A stretch of 64,000 nt of DNA from Massilibacteroides vaginae (GCF_900178525.1 NZ_FXDJ01000009.1:1415001-1479000); one strand, 5' to 3'; positions 17,500 to 27,020 are shown, counted from the stretch's first letter. Translations and numbers: made by a program. The notes: a model not told the origin generated them from the sequence alone.

Positions 17500-18993
17500 A
17501 TGGCTTTAAAATTTATTACTGCAGAAGAAGCGGCTTCGTTCATTAATCATGACGATACAGTCGGGTTTAGTGGATTTACCGCGGCAGGCTGCCCGAAAGT
17601 AGTGCCCGCAGCAATTGCCAAAAGAGCAAAAGAAGAACACGAAAAAGGAAACCCTTTTAAAATCGGAGTATGTACAGGTGCTTCTACCGGAGATAAGATC
17701 GACGGTGAGTTGGCACGCGCGAACGCGGTTAAATTCCGTACACCTTACCAGTCCAATAAAGATATGCGGTTGGCTCTTAATGGGCATGATGCTCATTATT
17801 TTGACATGCACTTGTCTGAATTGGCGCAAACACTGCGTTATGGTTATCTGGGAAAAATTAACGCCGTTATTGTGGAAGCAGCCGATGTAACCGAAGACGG
17901 AGAGATTATTTTGACTGCCGGTGTGGGTATCGCACCGACTCTTTGCGGATTGGCCGACAAAATTATTGTTGAGCTGAATGCTTTCCACCCGAAAGAAATT
18001 CGTGGAATGCATGACATTTACGAACCGGCAGACCCTCCTTACCGTCGTGAAATTCCAATTTATAGTCCTTCCGATCGGATTGGAACGGCTTATGTAAAGG
18101 TAGACCCGAAAAAAATCGTGGGTGTGGTTGAAACGAACCTTGAAAATGAAGGTGGCGAATTTTCTCCGCTTGATGAAACTACGATGGCAATCGGAAAAAA
18201 TGTGGCGAACTTCCTTGTGCAAGAAATTAAAAACGGACGCTTGCCGAAAGAGTTTGTTCCACTTCAGAGTGGCGTAGGGAATGTGGCCAATGCTGTATTG
18301 GGTTGCATGGGCGAAAATCCGGAGATTCCTGCGTTTAATGTTTATACGGAAGTAATTCAAGACGCCGTTATCTCATTGATGAAAAGCGGACGTGTGAAAT
18401 TTGCCAGTGGTTGCTCGTTGACAGTTAGTAACGAGGTAATGAAAGAAATTTACGCCGATCTGGCTTTCTTTAAAGATAAGATTCTGCTTCGTCCGCAGGA
18501 AATTTCCAATAATCCGGAGGTGGCGCGTCGTTTAGGTTTGGTAACGATCAATACCGCGCTTGAGGCAGATATCTTTGGTAATATTAACTCAACCCATGTT
18601 ACAGGTACACGTATGATGAATGGTATCGGAGGATCGGGAGACTTTACCCGCGCCGCCATGCTGTCTATCTTTACGACGCCTTCTACGGCCAAAGGTGGCA
18701 AGATCAGTGCTTTTGTGCCTATGGTGTCTCACCTGGATCACAGCGAACATTCGGTTAAGATCATGATCACCGAATATGGTGTGGCAGACTTGAGAGGAAA
18801 ATCTCCTATTCAACGCGCGCGTTGTATTATTGATAATTGTGTGCATCCGGATTACAAACCTCTGCTCAACGAATACCTTGAAATGGGAATTAAAGGACAC
18901 ACTCCTCAAAATCTTAAATGTTGTTTTGCTTTCCACCAGGAACTTGTAAACAGCGGCGATATGCGGAATGTAAATTGGGAAACTTACAAATAA
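17500..18993 (+). CDS. Succinyl-CoA:acetate (acetyl-CoA hydrolase/transferase family) CoA-transferase
   Basis: The 497-residue protein begins MALKFITAEEAASFINHDDTVGFSGFTAAGCPK and belongs to the acetyl-CoA hydrolase/transferase family (Cat1/ScpC type). These enzymes move CoA between succinate, acetate and propionate and fit the succinate/propionate fermentation of Bacteroidales. The GxGG-like loop IGGSGDFTRAA and the VVETN segment containing the likely catalytic Glu (near residue 210) are present. The upstream GTG at 17401 is rejected because a promoter box lies between. It follows the remnants and stands alone, with a terminator after it. Confidence 0.9.
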   Translation: MALKFITAEEAASFINHDDTVGFSGFTAAGCPKVVPAAIAKRAKEEHEKGNPFKIGVCTGASTGDKIDGELARANAVKFRTPYQSNKDMRLALNGHDAHYFDMHLSELAQTLRYGYLGKINAVIVEAADVTEDGEIILTAGVGIAPTLCGLADKIIVELNAFHPKEIRGMHDIYEPADPPYRREIPIYSPSDRIGTAYVKVDPKKIVGVVETNLENEGGEFSPLDETTMAIGKNVANFLVQEIKNGRLPKEFVPLQSGVGNVANAVLGCMGENPEIPAFNVYTEVIQDAVISLMKSGRVKFASGCSLTVSNEVMKEIYADLAFFKDKILLRPQEISNNPEVARRLGLVTINTALEADIFGNINSTHVTGTRMMNGIGGSGDFTRAAMLSIFTTPSTAKGGKISAFVPMVSHLDHSEHSVKIMITEYGVADLRGKSPIQRARCIIDNCVHPDYKPLLNEYLEMGIKGHTPQNLKCCFAFHQELVNSGDMRNVNWETYK

Positions 18994-19074
18994 AAACACA
19001 TCCCAAATAACGCTTAAAAAGCATTCGCCTGTGAACGCGAAAATCAGGTAAAAAAAAGACATTACTATGTCTTT

Positions 19075-19118
19075 AAAAAGATAAAGGATATTTTTCGAAA
19101 AATATCCTTTATCTTTTT
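19075..19118. repeat. 44-bp perfect palindrome built from the 21-bp repeat unit
   Basis: The two halves are exact reverse complements across 22 bp with no loop (centre TTTTTCGAAAAA). Each half reads AAAAAGATAAAGGATATTTTTC, containing the same ATAAAGGATAT word as the tandem repeats elsewhere. It lies 82 bases after the CoA-transferase stop, before a conventional terminator. In RNA it would form a hairpin ending in U-rich sequence and might itself end transcription. Confidence 0.85.
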
Positions 19119-19122
19119 ATGT

Positions 19123-19167
19123 GCCTTGTAGGCCCTCCAGACGGGGTTCCACAAGGCTCTTTTTTTA
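19123..19167 (+). terminator. Terminator after the CoA-transferase gene
   Basis: GCCTTGT (19123-19129) pairs with ACAAGGC (19151-19157) with an inner CCC/GGG stem, followed by CTCTTTTTTT. Confidence 0.8.
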
Positions 19168-19172
19168 TGTAA

Positions 19173-19180
19173 TATTTTTG
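19173..19180 (+). promoter_or_regulatory. -7 promoter box of the pst operon
   Basis: TATTTTTG matches TAnnTTTG and lies about 90 bases before the pstC start. A clear -33 box is missing, as would be expected if an activator such as a PhoB homologue is needed, but no activator gene is in the window. Confidence 0.45.
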
Positions 19181-19235
19181 TAACTAAAACGTAATCTCTA
19201 CTTCAAATTCGTTTAACACGTTCTTAATATAAATG

Positions 19236-19273
19236 CACGTCTTTTGTAACAGAAATTAAAGGCTAAAGACGTG
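19236..19273 (+). promoter_or_regulatory. Inverted repeat overlapping the pstC start codon
   Basis: CACGTCTTT (19236-19244) and AAAGACGTG (19265-19273) are exact reverse complements separated by 20 bases. The GTG start codon of pstC is the last three bases of the second arm. Folding in mRNA would bury the start. It could also be a protein binding site. Confidence 0.45.
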
Positions 19274-20470
19274 AGAAAATTTATAGAAAAAATAGTGGAG
19301 GGAGGATTTCTGATCAGCGGTAGCGTGAGCAGTCTGGCAATCCTTCTTATCATATTATTCCTTTTTAAAGAAGCCGGCGGATTATTCAACAGTCCGGTTG
19401 TAGAAGATGGTTACGTTGTTGCCGTTCATAAGGATAACCCTGTGAAGCATCTTTCCGCTGAAAAAATCATGGATATTTTTGATTCCGAGATAACGAACTG
19501 GAACGATGTAAGCGAAAGTGAGCCGGGCATTGACCAGGATATTCTGGTGTTTCGTTTTTCAGACCTGACAAACTATTATGCTGAAGAAGAACTGGGCGAT
19601 GAATTTCAATACGTGCCCGATAAAATAAGTGAATTGGTATCGAAAGAGCCGGGCATTATTGCTTTCTTTCCGGCGCAATATGTGGCGAAAGATTTTCAGG
19701 GTAGGGTGCTGGCTGATGATAAAATCTCTTTAGGCGATTTTTTTGGAGGAACGGAATGGTATCCTACCTCTACACCGGCTCCGATTTTCGGGCTGCTTCC
19801 CTTATTGCTTGGAACCTTGTTGGTTAGCTTTGGCGCCATCCTGCTTTCCCTGCCGTTTGGTTTGGCGGTCGCTATCTATCTGGCCGAAATAGCCAGCAAA
19901 CGAACACGTGATTTCCTGAAGCCGGTTATCGAACTGCTGGCCGGTATTCCTTCGGTTGTGTTTGGTTTCTTTGGCTTGGTTGTAATTGTGCCGTTAATTC
20001 AGAAAGTACTGAATCTCCCGGTGGGAGAGACGGCTTTTGCCGGAAGTGTAGTGCTGGGAATTATGGCTTTGCCCACGATCATCACCGTGGCCGAAGATGC
20101 CATGCGTACGACTCCTTCGGCTATGAAAGAGGCAAGCCTGGCACTCGGAGCTTCGAAATGGCAAACGATCTATAAAGTAATTATCCCGTATTCAATATCC
20201 GGCATTACCTCGGCCATTGTGTTAGGAATAGGTCGTGCCATCGGTGAAACAATGGCTGTATTGATGGTTACCGGAAACGCGGCGATTATCCCGACTTCAT
20301 TCTTTGAACCGGTGCGTACCATCCCCGCTACTATTGCTGCTGAGTTGGGCGAAGCTCCTGCGGGAGGTGCACATTACCAATCGTTATTCCTGCTCGGTGC
20401 GGTGTTGTTTGTAATTACCTTATTGCTCAGCTTTACGGTCGAGTATATTTCATCTAAACGAAAGATATAA
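19271..20470 (+). CDS. pstC: Phosphate ABC transporter permease PstC with a PstS-like periplasmic insert
   Basis: PstC is one of two membrane subunits of the high-affinity phosphate importer. The 399-residue protein starts at a GTG. TM1 is at about 15-33 and the permease core runs from about 172, with the EAA-type loop EASLALGASKWQTIYKVIIP. Residues about 45-160 between TM1 and TM2 do not belong to a simple permease. Residues 49-80 and 118-138 align by eye with residues 104-135 and 179-199 of the PstS in this window. That insert would sit in the periplasm and may dock or sense phosphate. Confidence 0.92.
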   Translation: MRKFIEKIVEGGFLISGSVSSLAILLIILFLFKEAGGLFNSPVVEDGYVVAVHKDNPVKHLSAEKIMDIFDSEITNWNDVSESEPGIDQDILVFRFSDLTNYYAEEELGDEFQYVPDKISELVSKEPGIIAFFPAQYVAKDFQGRVLADDKISLGDFFGGTEWYPTSTPAPIFGLLPLLLGTLLVSFGAILLSLPFGLAVAIYLAEIASKRTRDFLKPVIELLAGIPSVVFGFFGLVVIVPLIQKVLNLPVGETAFAGSVVLGIMALPTIITVAEDAMRTTPSAMKEASLALGASKWQTIYKVIIPYSISGITSAIVLGIGRAIGETMAVLMVTGNAAIIPTSFFEPVRTIPATIAAELGEAPAGGAHYQSLFLLGAVLFVITLLLSFTVEYISSKRKI

Positions 20471-20475
20471 ATACA

Positions 20476-21366
20476 ATGATAATCTCAGAACAAAAAGAAA
20501 AAAAGATAGATAGCCGGAAACGTCTTACCGAACGTGCTGTGTTTGGATTTTTCACCTTCCTCAGCTATCTGGTCGTAGCCATTCTTTTCACAATTCTTGG
20601 CTTCATAATCATAAAAGGCGCGGGAGTAATCAGTTGGGATTTTTTGACCAAGGCGCCCGAAGATGGAATGACCGCCGGAGGTATCTTCCCGGCTATCGTG
20701 GGTACGCTCTACCTCGTGTTGGGCAGTAGCCTGATTAGTTTTCCGATCGGCATTATGAGCGGAATTTATATGAATGAATATGCTACGAATGGAAAACTGA
20801 TCCGCTTTATCCGGATCATGACGAACAACCTGAGCGGTGTTCCGTCTGTTGTTTTCGGGCTGTTCGGTATGGCTTTGTTTGTGAACACCATGGGATTTGG
20901 CGATTCAATCATTGCCGGATCATTAACGTTGGCTTTACTTTCGCTGCCGCTTGTGATTCGCACCACGGAAGAAGCGCTGAAGAGTGTAGACAATAGTTTC
21001 CGGCACGGTAGTTTGGCATTGGGGGCAACGAAGCTGCAAACCATCCGCCGGGTAGTGCTTCCTATGGCTTTCCCGAATATTATCACCGGGCTTATCTTAT
21101 CTATCGGCCGTATTTCCGGAGAAACTGCCCCGATCCTGTTTACCGTAGCGGCCTACTTCTTGCCTCAATTGCCGGATAGTATTTTTGATCAGGTAATGGC
21201 GCTGCCTTACCACCTGTATGTTATCTCCACGAGTGGAACAGATATTGAAGCGTCACGTGGAATGGCGTATGGCACGGCCCTTGTGTTGGTTAGCATTGTT
21301 TTAATTGTTAATTTGCTGGCTAACGCGTTACGTACCTACTTCGCTAAAAAAGTAAAAATGAATTAA
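20476..21366 (+). CDS. pstA: Phosphate ABC transporter permease PstA
   Basis: The 296-residue second permease subunit has about six membrane helices. The EAA loop is HGSLALGATKLQTIRRVVLP, and SGVPSVVFGLFGMALF is the conserved inner helix also seen in PstC. It starts 5 bases after pstC and is followed 12 bases later by pstB. It has no insert of the kind seen in PstC. Confidence 0.95.
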   Translation: MIISEQKEKKIDSRKRLTERAVFGFFTFLSYLVVAILFTILGFIIIKGAGVISWDFLTKAPEDGMTAGGIFPAIVGTLYLVLGSSLISFPIGIMSGIYMNEYATNGKLIRFIRIMTNNLSGVPSVVFGLFGMALFVNTMGFGDSIIAGSLTLALLSLPLVIRTTEEALKSVDNSFRHGSLALGATKLQTIRRVVLPMAFPNIITGLILSIGRISGETAPILFTVAAYFLPQLPDSIFDQVMALPYHLYVISTSGTDIEASRGMAYGTALVLVSIVLIVNLLANALRTYFAKKVKMN

Positions 21367-21378
21367 TGTCAATCAGCT

Positions 21379-22131
21379 ATGTATAAAATAGACACACAAA
21401 ACGTAGATTTCTATTATGGAGACTTTCATGCGTTGAAGAACATTTCGATGCAGATTTCGGCAAACACCTCGGTTGCGTTTATCGGACCGTCTGGTTGTGG
21501 GAAATCTACTTTTCTCCGTCTCTTTAACCGAATGAATGATTTGATACCGGGAACACGACTTGACGGTAAAATCTACATTGACGAAAGGGATATATACGAC
21601 AAAAACGAAAATGTTGATCGCCTGCGTAAGAATGTAGGCATGGTTTTTCAAAAGCCGAATCCTTTTCCTAAATCGATTTTTGAAAATGTGGCTTACGGAC
21701 TTCGTGTAAATGGCGTGAAAGACCAGTCGTTTATTGAAGAAACAGTAGTGGATACGCTTAAAAAGGTTGTGCTGTGGGATGAGGTAAAAGATAAATTGAA
21801 AGAATCAGCATTTGCCCTTTCCGGCGGACAGCAGCAGCGTCTTTGTATTGCCCGCGCGTTGGCTATTTCTCCGTCAATTTTGTTGATGGACGAACCTACT
21901 TCCGCGCTTGATCCGATCTCGACCGGCAAGATTGAAGACTTGATTCACCAACTCAAGCAGCAATATACGATTGTAATCGTGACGCACAACATGCAGCAGG
22001 CTGCGCGCGTGAGTGATAAAACCGGTTATTTTTACCTTGGCGAATTGATTGAATACGGTGATACGAGAAAGATATTCACCAATCCGGAGAAAGAAAGCAC
22101 TCAAAATTATATTACAGGAAGATTTGGGTAA
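21379..22131 (+). CDS. pstB: Phosphate ABC transporter ATP-binding protein PstB
   Basis: The 250-residue ATPase energises phosphate import. GPSGCGKST is the Walker A motif, [15 protein letters not shown] the signature, LLMDEP the Walker B and THNMQQA carries the switch His. The length and the [27 protein letters not shown] stretch are typical of PstB. Confidence 0.97.
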   Translation: MYKIDTQNVDFYYGDFHALKNISMQISANTSVAFIGPSGCGKSTFLRLFNRMNDLIPGTRLDGKIYIDERDIYDKNENVDRLRKNVGMVFQKPNPFPKSIFENVAYGLRVNGVKDQSFIEETVVDTLKKVVLWDEVKDKLKESAFALSGGQQQRLCIARALAISPSILLMDEPTSALDPISTGKIEDLIHQLKQQYTIVIVTHNMQQAARVSDKTGYFYLGELIEYGDTRKIFTNPEKESTQNYITGRFG

Positions 22132-22151
22132 TTAATAAAGAAAGGAATCCT

Positions 22152-22832
22152 ATGAAAGTCATCGATCAGGAAATAAGATCACTAAAAAACAATGTGAGCG
22201 AAATGTGGTCGCTCGTTCGTCAGCAGCTTTTCAATGCAGGTGAGGCTATGCTTAGCGGAGACAAAGAACTGGCCTATAAAGTAATCAGCCGTGAAAGACG
22301 TGTGAACGCTTTTGAGTTGAAGATAGACAGCGATTGTGAGGATATTATTGCCCTGTATGCACCTGTGGCAATTGACCTTCGCTTCGTTCTTGCCATGTAC
22401 AAGATCAATACCAACCTCGAACGGTTAGGTGATTTTGCCGAAAGCATTGCTCGCTTTGCAGGCAACCTGCCGGAGGGCGAACCCGTTGATCCGGACTTGA
22501 TAAAAGAAACCCGGGTACAAATAATGCTCGACGAATTATTGGAAATGCTTTCGCTTGCACAAGAAGCTTTTGAAAAGGAAGATTCGGAAATTGCCTCCCG
22601 CATTTTTCTGAAAGATAATCTTGTAGACGAAATCAATGTTGCCTCTACTAAAATTATCGCTAATTATATAGAAACTCATCCCGGTAGTGCATTGATCGGG
22701 TTATATATGGCGGGAGTAATTCGTAAAATGGAACGCTTCGGCGACCATTGTACAAATATCGCCGAAGAGCTTATTTTCTATCTGGATGCCAAAGTGATGA
22801 AACATATAGGCAAAGCCGATCCGAAAGCTTAA
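22152..22832 (+). CDS. phoU: Phosphate uptake regulator PhoU
   Basis: The 226-residue all-helical protein has the two PhoU repeats, seen in DIIALYAPVAIDLRFVLAMYKINTNLERLGDFAESIAR and the matching second-half segment with RKMERFGDHCTNIAEE; the E..R..D residues bind metal ions. PhoU reduces Pst activity and dampens the phosphate response when phosphate is plentiful. It is the last gene of pstCAB-phoU, and its stop faces that of the GH95 gene 16 bases away. PhoB and PhoR homologues are not in the window. Confidence 0.95.
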   Translation: MKVIDQEIRSLKNNVSEMWSLVRQQLFNAGEAMLSGDKELAYKVISRERRVNAFELKIDSDCEDIIALYAPVAIDLRFVLAMYKINTNLERLGDFAESIARFAGNLPEGEPVDPDLIKETRVQIMLDELLEMLSLAQEAFEKEDSEIASRIFLKDNLVDEINVASTKIIANYIETHPGSALIGLYMAGVIRKMERFGDHCTNIAEELIFYLDAKVMKHIGKADPKA

Positions 22833-22848
22833 GTAAAGATCAGTATCT

Positions 22849-25275
22849 TCAGAATTTAAGCAGAACGCTATCTTCTGCCCGCATATCCAAGGTAATGATA
22901 CCATCTATTACCGGAAGAGATGCGGGTTTTTTATTGATAAGGATACTTAGCCCTGTGGACTCTGCCGGAATTTCGATGTTGAATGTTCCCGGAATCGTAG
23001 CCTTGAGTCCGGCTTCGATTAGTTTTCCTTGTTTCCATTTGGCCGAAACTTCTCCACCTCCACGTACTTTTAATCCGTTGAAGCTTCCGTCCGGCCAGGC
23101 TGTCGGTAAGGCAGGGAGGAATTTAATTCTGTTGGTATGGCTTTGTATAAGCATTTCGGCAATACCGGCACTACCCCCGAAGTTGCCATCTATCTGAAAT
23201 GGAGGATGCGCGCAAAAGAGGTTGGGGAAAGTTCCGCTGCGTTTGGCTTCTGTTTCTCCTTCGGGAATGCAGGGTAATAGCAGATCGGATAATAATTTAT
23301 AGGCGTGATCACCGTCATACAGTCTTGCCCAGAAGTTCATTTTCCAAGCCATGGACCATCCGGTACTTTTGTCTCCACGTACTTCGAGAGACTTGCGTGC
23401 GGCTTCAGCTAAAGCCGGGGTATTCTCCATGCTTATTTCGTCACCGGGGTAAAGTCCGTACAAGTGGGATACATGGCGGTGTGTAGGTTCGGCTTCTTCA
23501 AACGCTTCGAGCCATTCCATAATACGTCCGTCTTCTCCGATGGTAGTCGGCATCAGTCTGGAACGCTTGGCGGTTAACTCTGACGAAAAAGCGGAATCAA
23601 TTCCGAGTATGTGTGCTGCATCAATTGTGTTTGTAAACAATTCGCGTATAATTTGATTGTCCATTGTAGAGCCGGCACAAACATGTACCACCTGACCGGA
23701 AGGCATTCGATAGGCGTTTTCGGGTGATGTTGTCGGGGCTGTAACTAAATACTTACTGCGCGGATCCTGTACCAACATATCAACAAAGAATAGCGAGGCT
23801 CCTTTCATGGCCGGATAAACCTGCTCAAGATAAGCCTTGTCTTTTGTAAAGAGATAGTGTTGGAATAAATGCTGGCACAGCCAGGCTGCTGACGTATTGG
23901 TTGCTCCCCAAGATGGATGCTCGCCGGGCGCGGTAAACTCCCATACGTTTCCAAGAATATGAGTTACCCAACCGCGTGCGTTATAAAAAGCTTTAGCTGT
24001 ACGTTCACCACTTGGAAGTTGTTTTAAAGTCCAGTCGATCAGTGGTAAATGCAGTTCCGAAAGATTGGTGACCTCCGCCGGCCATAAATTCATTTGCAGA
24101 TTTATGTTCAGGTGATAATCTCCGTTCCAAGGTGTGTTGATTGTGTTTGCCCAAAGCCCCTGCAAGTTTGGCGGTAAACCGTTCTCGCGGGTTGAAGAGA
24201 TTAGCAGATAACGACCGAACTGAAAATAAAGAGCAGCCAACGCCGGGTCGTTTCCTTCTTTTGCAAACAACGCCAACCGTTTATCCATCGGTAGTTTCTC
24301 CCGATCACTCGATCCCAGATTCAGGTCTACGCGTCCGTATAGTTTTTGGTAAGCCTCAATATGTTCTCTTTTCATATCAGCATAACTTTTCCTTGTAACC
24401 TGACTAAGTTGTGAAAAGGTTTCTGATTCAATATCTTGCCCAAAATAATCTGTAGCCATGCTTACTAAAACAATAGCTTCGGAAGCATTCTTAATGGTGA
24501 GCGTGCTGTCAATAGCCGCAAGTTCCCCTCCTTTCGGCAGTAAAACCCGTACACGAGAGATATATCGCATGCCGTTGCCGTCTGTGCCGTTGTTTAACTG
24601 TCCTTGCATGATCAGGTCGTTGCCATCAACCGAAACGCTATAGTGCTCCGGTCTGTCCATTTTTAAGGAAAAGTGCAGCATCCGATCAATATCTGCCGTA
24701 AGATAAACAACTCCTAAGTCGGAATTGAAAGAAGTAAAACTTTCCCTTGTATAACGCGTATTTCCTTGTTTGTAGCTTACGGTAGAAATCGCATTGTTTA
24801 AGCTTAGATTACGGTAATAGTCCTCTATTTTATCTGTGTTGTCGGAGTGATGATACGTAATATTCAGATTACCCAATAACTGATAGCTTCCGTAAGGCGC
24901 ATTCGCTCCATTTCCCAAAGCACTGCCTTCGCCCTTACAAACAAATGTGTTGTACATTAACTCCTGTGCTTCGTCATTACGTCCCTCAAACAGCAGCTGG
25001 CGTATACGAGGCAGATACCATGAAGCCTGTGGATTATCTGCATCCTGTTTGCTACCGGACCACAGGGATATTTCATTAAGAACAATCGTTTCTTGTGTTG
25101 TTCCTCCGTCGGGAGTCATTCCGATTCTTCCATTTCCTAACGGAAAAGATTCCTCCCATATTCTTGCCGGACGGTCAAAGAAATAAGCTTGTGTCTTTTC
25201 AATGGTAATGTCTGTGTTTGTACAGGCAGATAGCGTAATTAGTAACAAAAAAAATAAAGGGTATAATTTTTTCAT
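22849..25275 (-). CDS. Glycoside hydrolase family 95 lipoprotein (alpha-L-fucosidase or alpha-L-galactosidase)
   Basis: The start at 25275 gives MKKLYPLFFLLLITLSAC, a lipoprotein signal with Cys at 18; the upstream in-frame start would bury it behind 28 codons and is rejected. The mature protein of about 790 residues has the GH95 plan: an N-terminal beta domain (DRPARIWEESFPLGNGRIG), then the catalytic (alpha/alpha)6 barrel with NINLQMNLWPAE (catalytic Asn pair), TAPTTSPEN (acid) and DGNFGGSAG (Asp). The family removes terminal alpha-1,2-L-fucose or related alpha-galactose from host and plant glycans. It stands alone, without susC/susD neighbours. Confidence 0.9.
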   Translation of the reverse strand: MKKLYPLFFLLLITLSACTNTDITIEKTQAYFFDRPARIWEESFPLGNGRIGMTPDGGTTQETIVLNEISLWSGSKQDADNPQASWYLPRIRQLLFEGRNDEAQELMYNTFVCKGEGSALGNGANAPYGSYQLLGNLNITYHHSDNTDKIEDYYRNLSLNNAISTVSYKQGNTRYTRESFTSFNSDLGVVYLTADIDRMLHFSLKMDRPEHYSVSVDGNDLIMQGQLNNGTDGNGMRYISRVRVLLPKGGELAAIDSTLTIKNASEAIVLVSMATDYFGQDIESETFSQLSQVTRKSYADMKREHIEAYQKLYGRVDLNLGSSDREKLPMDKRLALFAKEGNDPALAALYFQFGRYLLISSTRENGLPPNLQGLWANTINTPWNGDYHLNINLQMNLWPAEVTNLSELHLPLIDWTLKQLPSGERTAKAFYNARGWVTHILGNVWEFTAPGEHPSWGATNTSAAWLCQHLFQHYLFTKDKAYLEQVYPAMKGASLFFVDMLVQDPRSKYLVTAPTTSPENAYRMPSGQVVHVCAGSTMDNQIIRELFTNTIDAAHILGIDSAFSSELTAKRSRLMPTTIGEDGRIMEWLEAFEEAEPTHRHVSHLYGLYPGDEISMENTPALAEAARKSLEVRGDKSTGWSMAWKMNFWARLYDGDHAYKLLSDLLLPCIPEGETEAKRSGTFPNLFCAHPPFQIDGNFGGSAGIAEMLIQSHTNRIKFLPALPTAWPDGSFNGLKVRGGGEVSAKWKQGKLIEAGLKATIPGTFNIEIPAESTGLSILINKKPASLPVIDGIITLDMRAEDSVLLKF

Positions 25276-25303
25276 CGCACGAGGATTTATAAAAGCTGCG
25301 AAG

Positions 25304-25311
25304 CAAAGATA
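25304..25311 (-). promoter_or_regulatory. -7 promoter box of the GH95 gene
   Basis: The minus strand reads TATCTTTG here, 28 bases before the ATG at 25275. This supports the shorter start. Confidence 0.55.
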
Positions 25312-25312
25312 A

Positions 25313-25357
25313 CTAAAAAAAGAAGCCCCAAACAAATCCAACTTGATTGTTTGGGGC
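25313..25357 (-). terminator. Terminator after rny
   Basis: On the minus strand GCCCCAAACAAT pairs with ATTTGTTTGGGGC (plus coordinates 25325-25357), followed by TTCTTTTTTT. It ends the zapA-rny unit just before the GH95 promoter. Confidence 0.85.
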
Positions 25358-25380
25358 ATTTATAGTTGTGTTCTGTAGCT

Positions 25381-26916
25381 TTACTTCGCGTAACTTACTG
25401 AACGAGTTTCACGTATAACCGTGATCTTAACTTGTCCCGGATAAGTCATTTCGTCCTGAATCTTTTTCGCGATTTCATTTGACAGATTCTCCGTGTCTTT
25501 GTCGTCGATCTTGTCGGCTCCTACTATTACACGTAATTCGCGACCTGCCTGAATAGCATAAGTCTTAACAACACCCGGATAAGAAAGTGCCAATTGTTCC
25601 AGATCATTTAAACGTTTGATGTAGGCTTCTACGATTTCTCGACGAGCACCCGGACGAGCACCAGAAATGGCATCACACACCTGAACGATAGGAGCAAGCA
25701 ATGTTTGCATCTCAACCTCGTCGTGGTGAGAACCTACTGCGTTGCAGATGTCCGGTTTCTCTTTATATTTTTCGCAAAGCTTCATTCCTAAGATCGCGTG
25801 TGGCAATTCCGGTTCATCATCGGGCACCTTGCCTATGTCATGCAATAAACCGGCTCTTTTTGCCTTTTTTGGATTCAGACCTAACTCAGATGCCATTACA
25901 GCACAAAGATTAGCTGTTTCACGGGCATGTTGCAATAAGTTCTGACCATAAGAAGAACGGTATTTCATTTTTCCGACCATACGGATCAATTCCGGATGAA
26001 GTCCATGAACACCTAAGTCGATTACCGTACGTTTTCCGGTTTCGATCACCTCTTCCTCTATTTGTTTCTTTACCTTAGTAACAACTTCTTCGATACGCGC
26101 GGGGTGTATACGTCCGTCTTGCACTAACTGGTGCAATGCTAAACGTGCTATTTCACGACGTACGGGGTCAAATCCGGAAAGAATAATTGCTTCAGGCGTA
26201 TCGTCTACTACGATTTCAATTCCTGTAGCTGCTTCCAGCGCGCGGATATTCCTACCCTCACGTCCGATGATACGTCCTTTGATTTCATCCGATTCAATGT
26301 GAAATACGGTGATTGAGTTTTCAATTGCTGTTTCCGTGGCCACACGTTGAATAGACTGGATCACTATTTTTTTAGCTTCCTTATTTGCCGTCATCTTCGC
26401 TTCTTCGATGATTTCGCTGATGTAGGCCGATGCATTAGATTTTGCTTCGTCTTTCAGTGATTCCACTAAGCGTTCCTTCGCTTCTTCGGCAGACAATCCG
26501 GAGAGAGTCTCTAATTGTTCTACTTGTTTTTGATGTAGCTTCTCTAATTCCGCTTTTTTCTTGTCCACAAGATCCAACTGTACGGCTAAATTTTCTTTAA
26601 CAGTGTCGATCTCCGTGTTTTTACGTTGCAATTCGTCCTGTCTTTGATTCAGCGTTAATTCTCTTTGTTTTAATTTTGTTTCAACAGACTGGATTTTAGA
26701 ATTACGAGCAGACACTTGTTTTTCGAGATCTGCTTTCAGGTGAAGGAATTTCTCCTTAACCTCCAATAGTTTATTCTTCTTTATTACTTCTGATTCTTTT
26801 TCAGCTTCTCTTAAGACAGCTTCGTATCTTGACTTAAGAATAAAGCGCATACCAATCCAGGTTAGTATACCGCCAAGTAATAAAGCAACTATCGATATGA
26901 TTATATACATTTCCAT
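25381..26916 (-). CDS. rny: Ribonuclease Y
   Basis: RNase Y is a membrane-tethered endoribonuclease that starts mRNA decay. The 511-residue protein has one N-terminal membrane helix (residues about 4-22), a long coiled coil to about 185, a KH domain with [17 protein letters not shown], and an HD domain with [15 protein letters not shown] and later His/Asp ligands. The order and length are canonical. It lies downstream of zapA with a structured 104-base gap between them. Confidence 0.96.
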   Translation of the reverse strand: MEMYIIISIVALLLGGILTWIGMRFILKSRYEAVLREAEKESEVIKKNKLLEVKEKFLHLKADLEKQVSARNSKIQSVETKLKQRELTLNQRQDELQRKNTEIDTVKENLAVQLDLVDKKKAELEKLHQKQVEQLETLSGLSAEEAKERLVESLKDEAKSNASAYISEIIEEAKMTANKEAKKIVIQSIQRVATETAIENSITVFHIESDEIKGRIIGREGRNIRALEAATGIEIVVDDTPEAIILSGFDPVRREIARLALHQLVQDGRIHPARIEEVVTKVKKQIEEEVIETGKRTVIDLGVHGLHPELIRMVGKMKYRSSYGQNLLQHARETANLCAVMASELGLNPKKAKRAGLLHDIGKVPDDEPELPHAILGMKLCEKYKEKPDICNAVGSHHDEVEMQTLLAPIVQVCDAISGARPGARREIVEAYIKRLNDLEQLALSYPGVVKTYAIQAGRELRVIVGADKIDDKDTENLSNEIAKKIQDEMTYPGQVKITVIRETRSVSYAK

Positions 26917-26932
26917 ATTACTTTATTTATTA

Positions 26933-27003
26933 AAATTCAAACTTTAGTACAAACAAAAAAGCACCACGTTATGAGGTTTCTCTCACAAGGCAGTGCGGAA
27001 TTT
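26933..27003 (-). ncRNA. Structured region between zapA and rny, possible 6S-type RNA or attenuator
   Basis: On the minus strand this 71-base stretch has an outer stem (AAATTC with GAATTT, 6 bp) around a hairpin: GCAC...GTGC, a 4x4 internal loop and TTGTGAG with CTCATAA, followed by six Ts. It may simply terminate zapA transcription or attenuate rny. The position directly downstream of zapA is also where 6S RNA is found in several bacteria, and Bacteroidota have a short 6S type (6S-Flavo), so a small RNA is possible. The consensus could not be compared. Confidence 0.35.
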
Positions 27004-27020
27004 ATATAAAAGATAATTGA

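Noticed and set aside
17506-18360. 284-residue minus-strand frame within the CoA-transferase
   Set aside because: Antisense shadow, with no promoter or recognisable motif.
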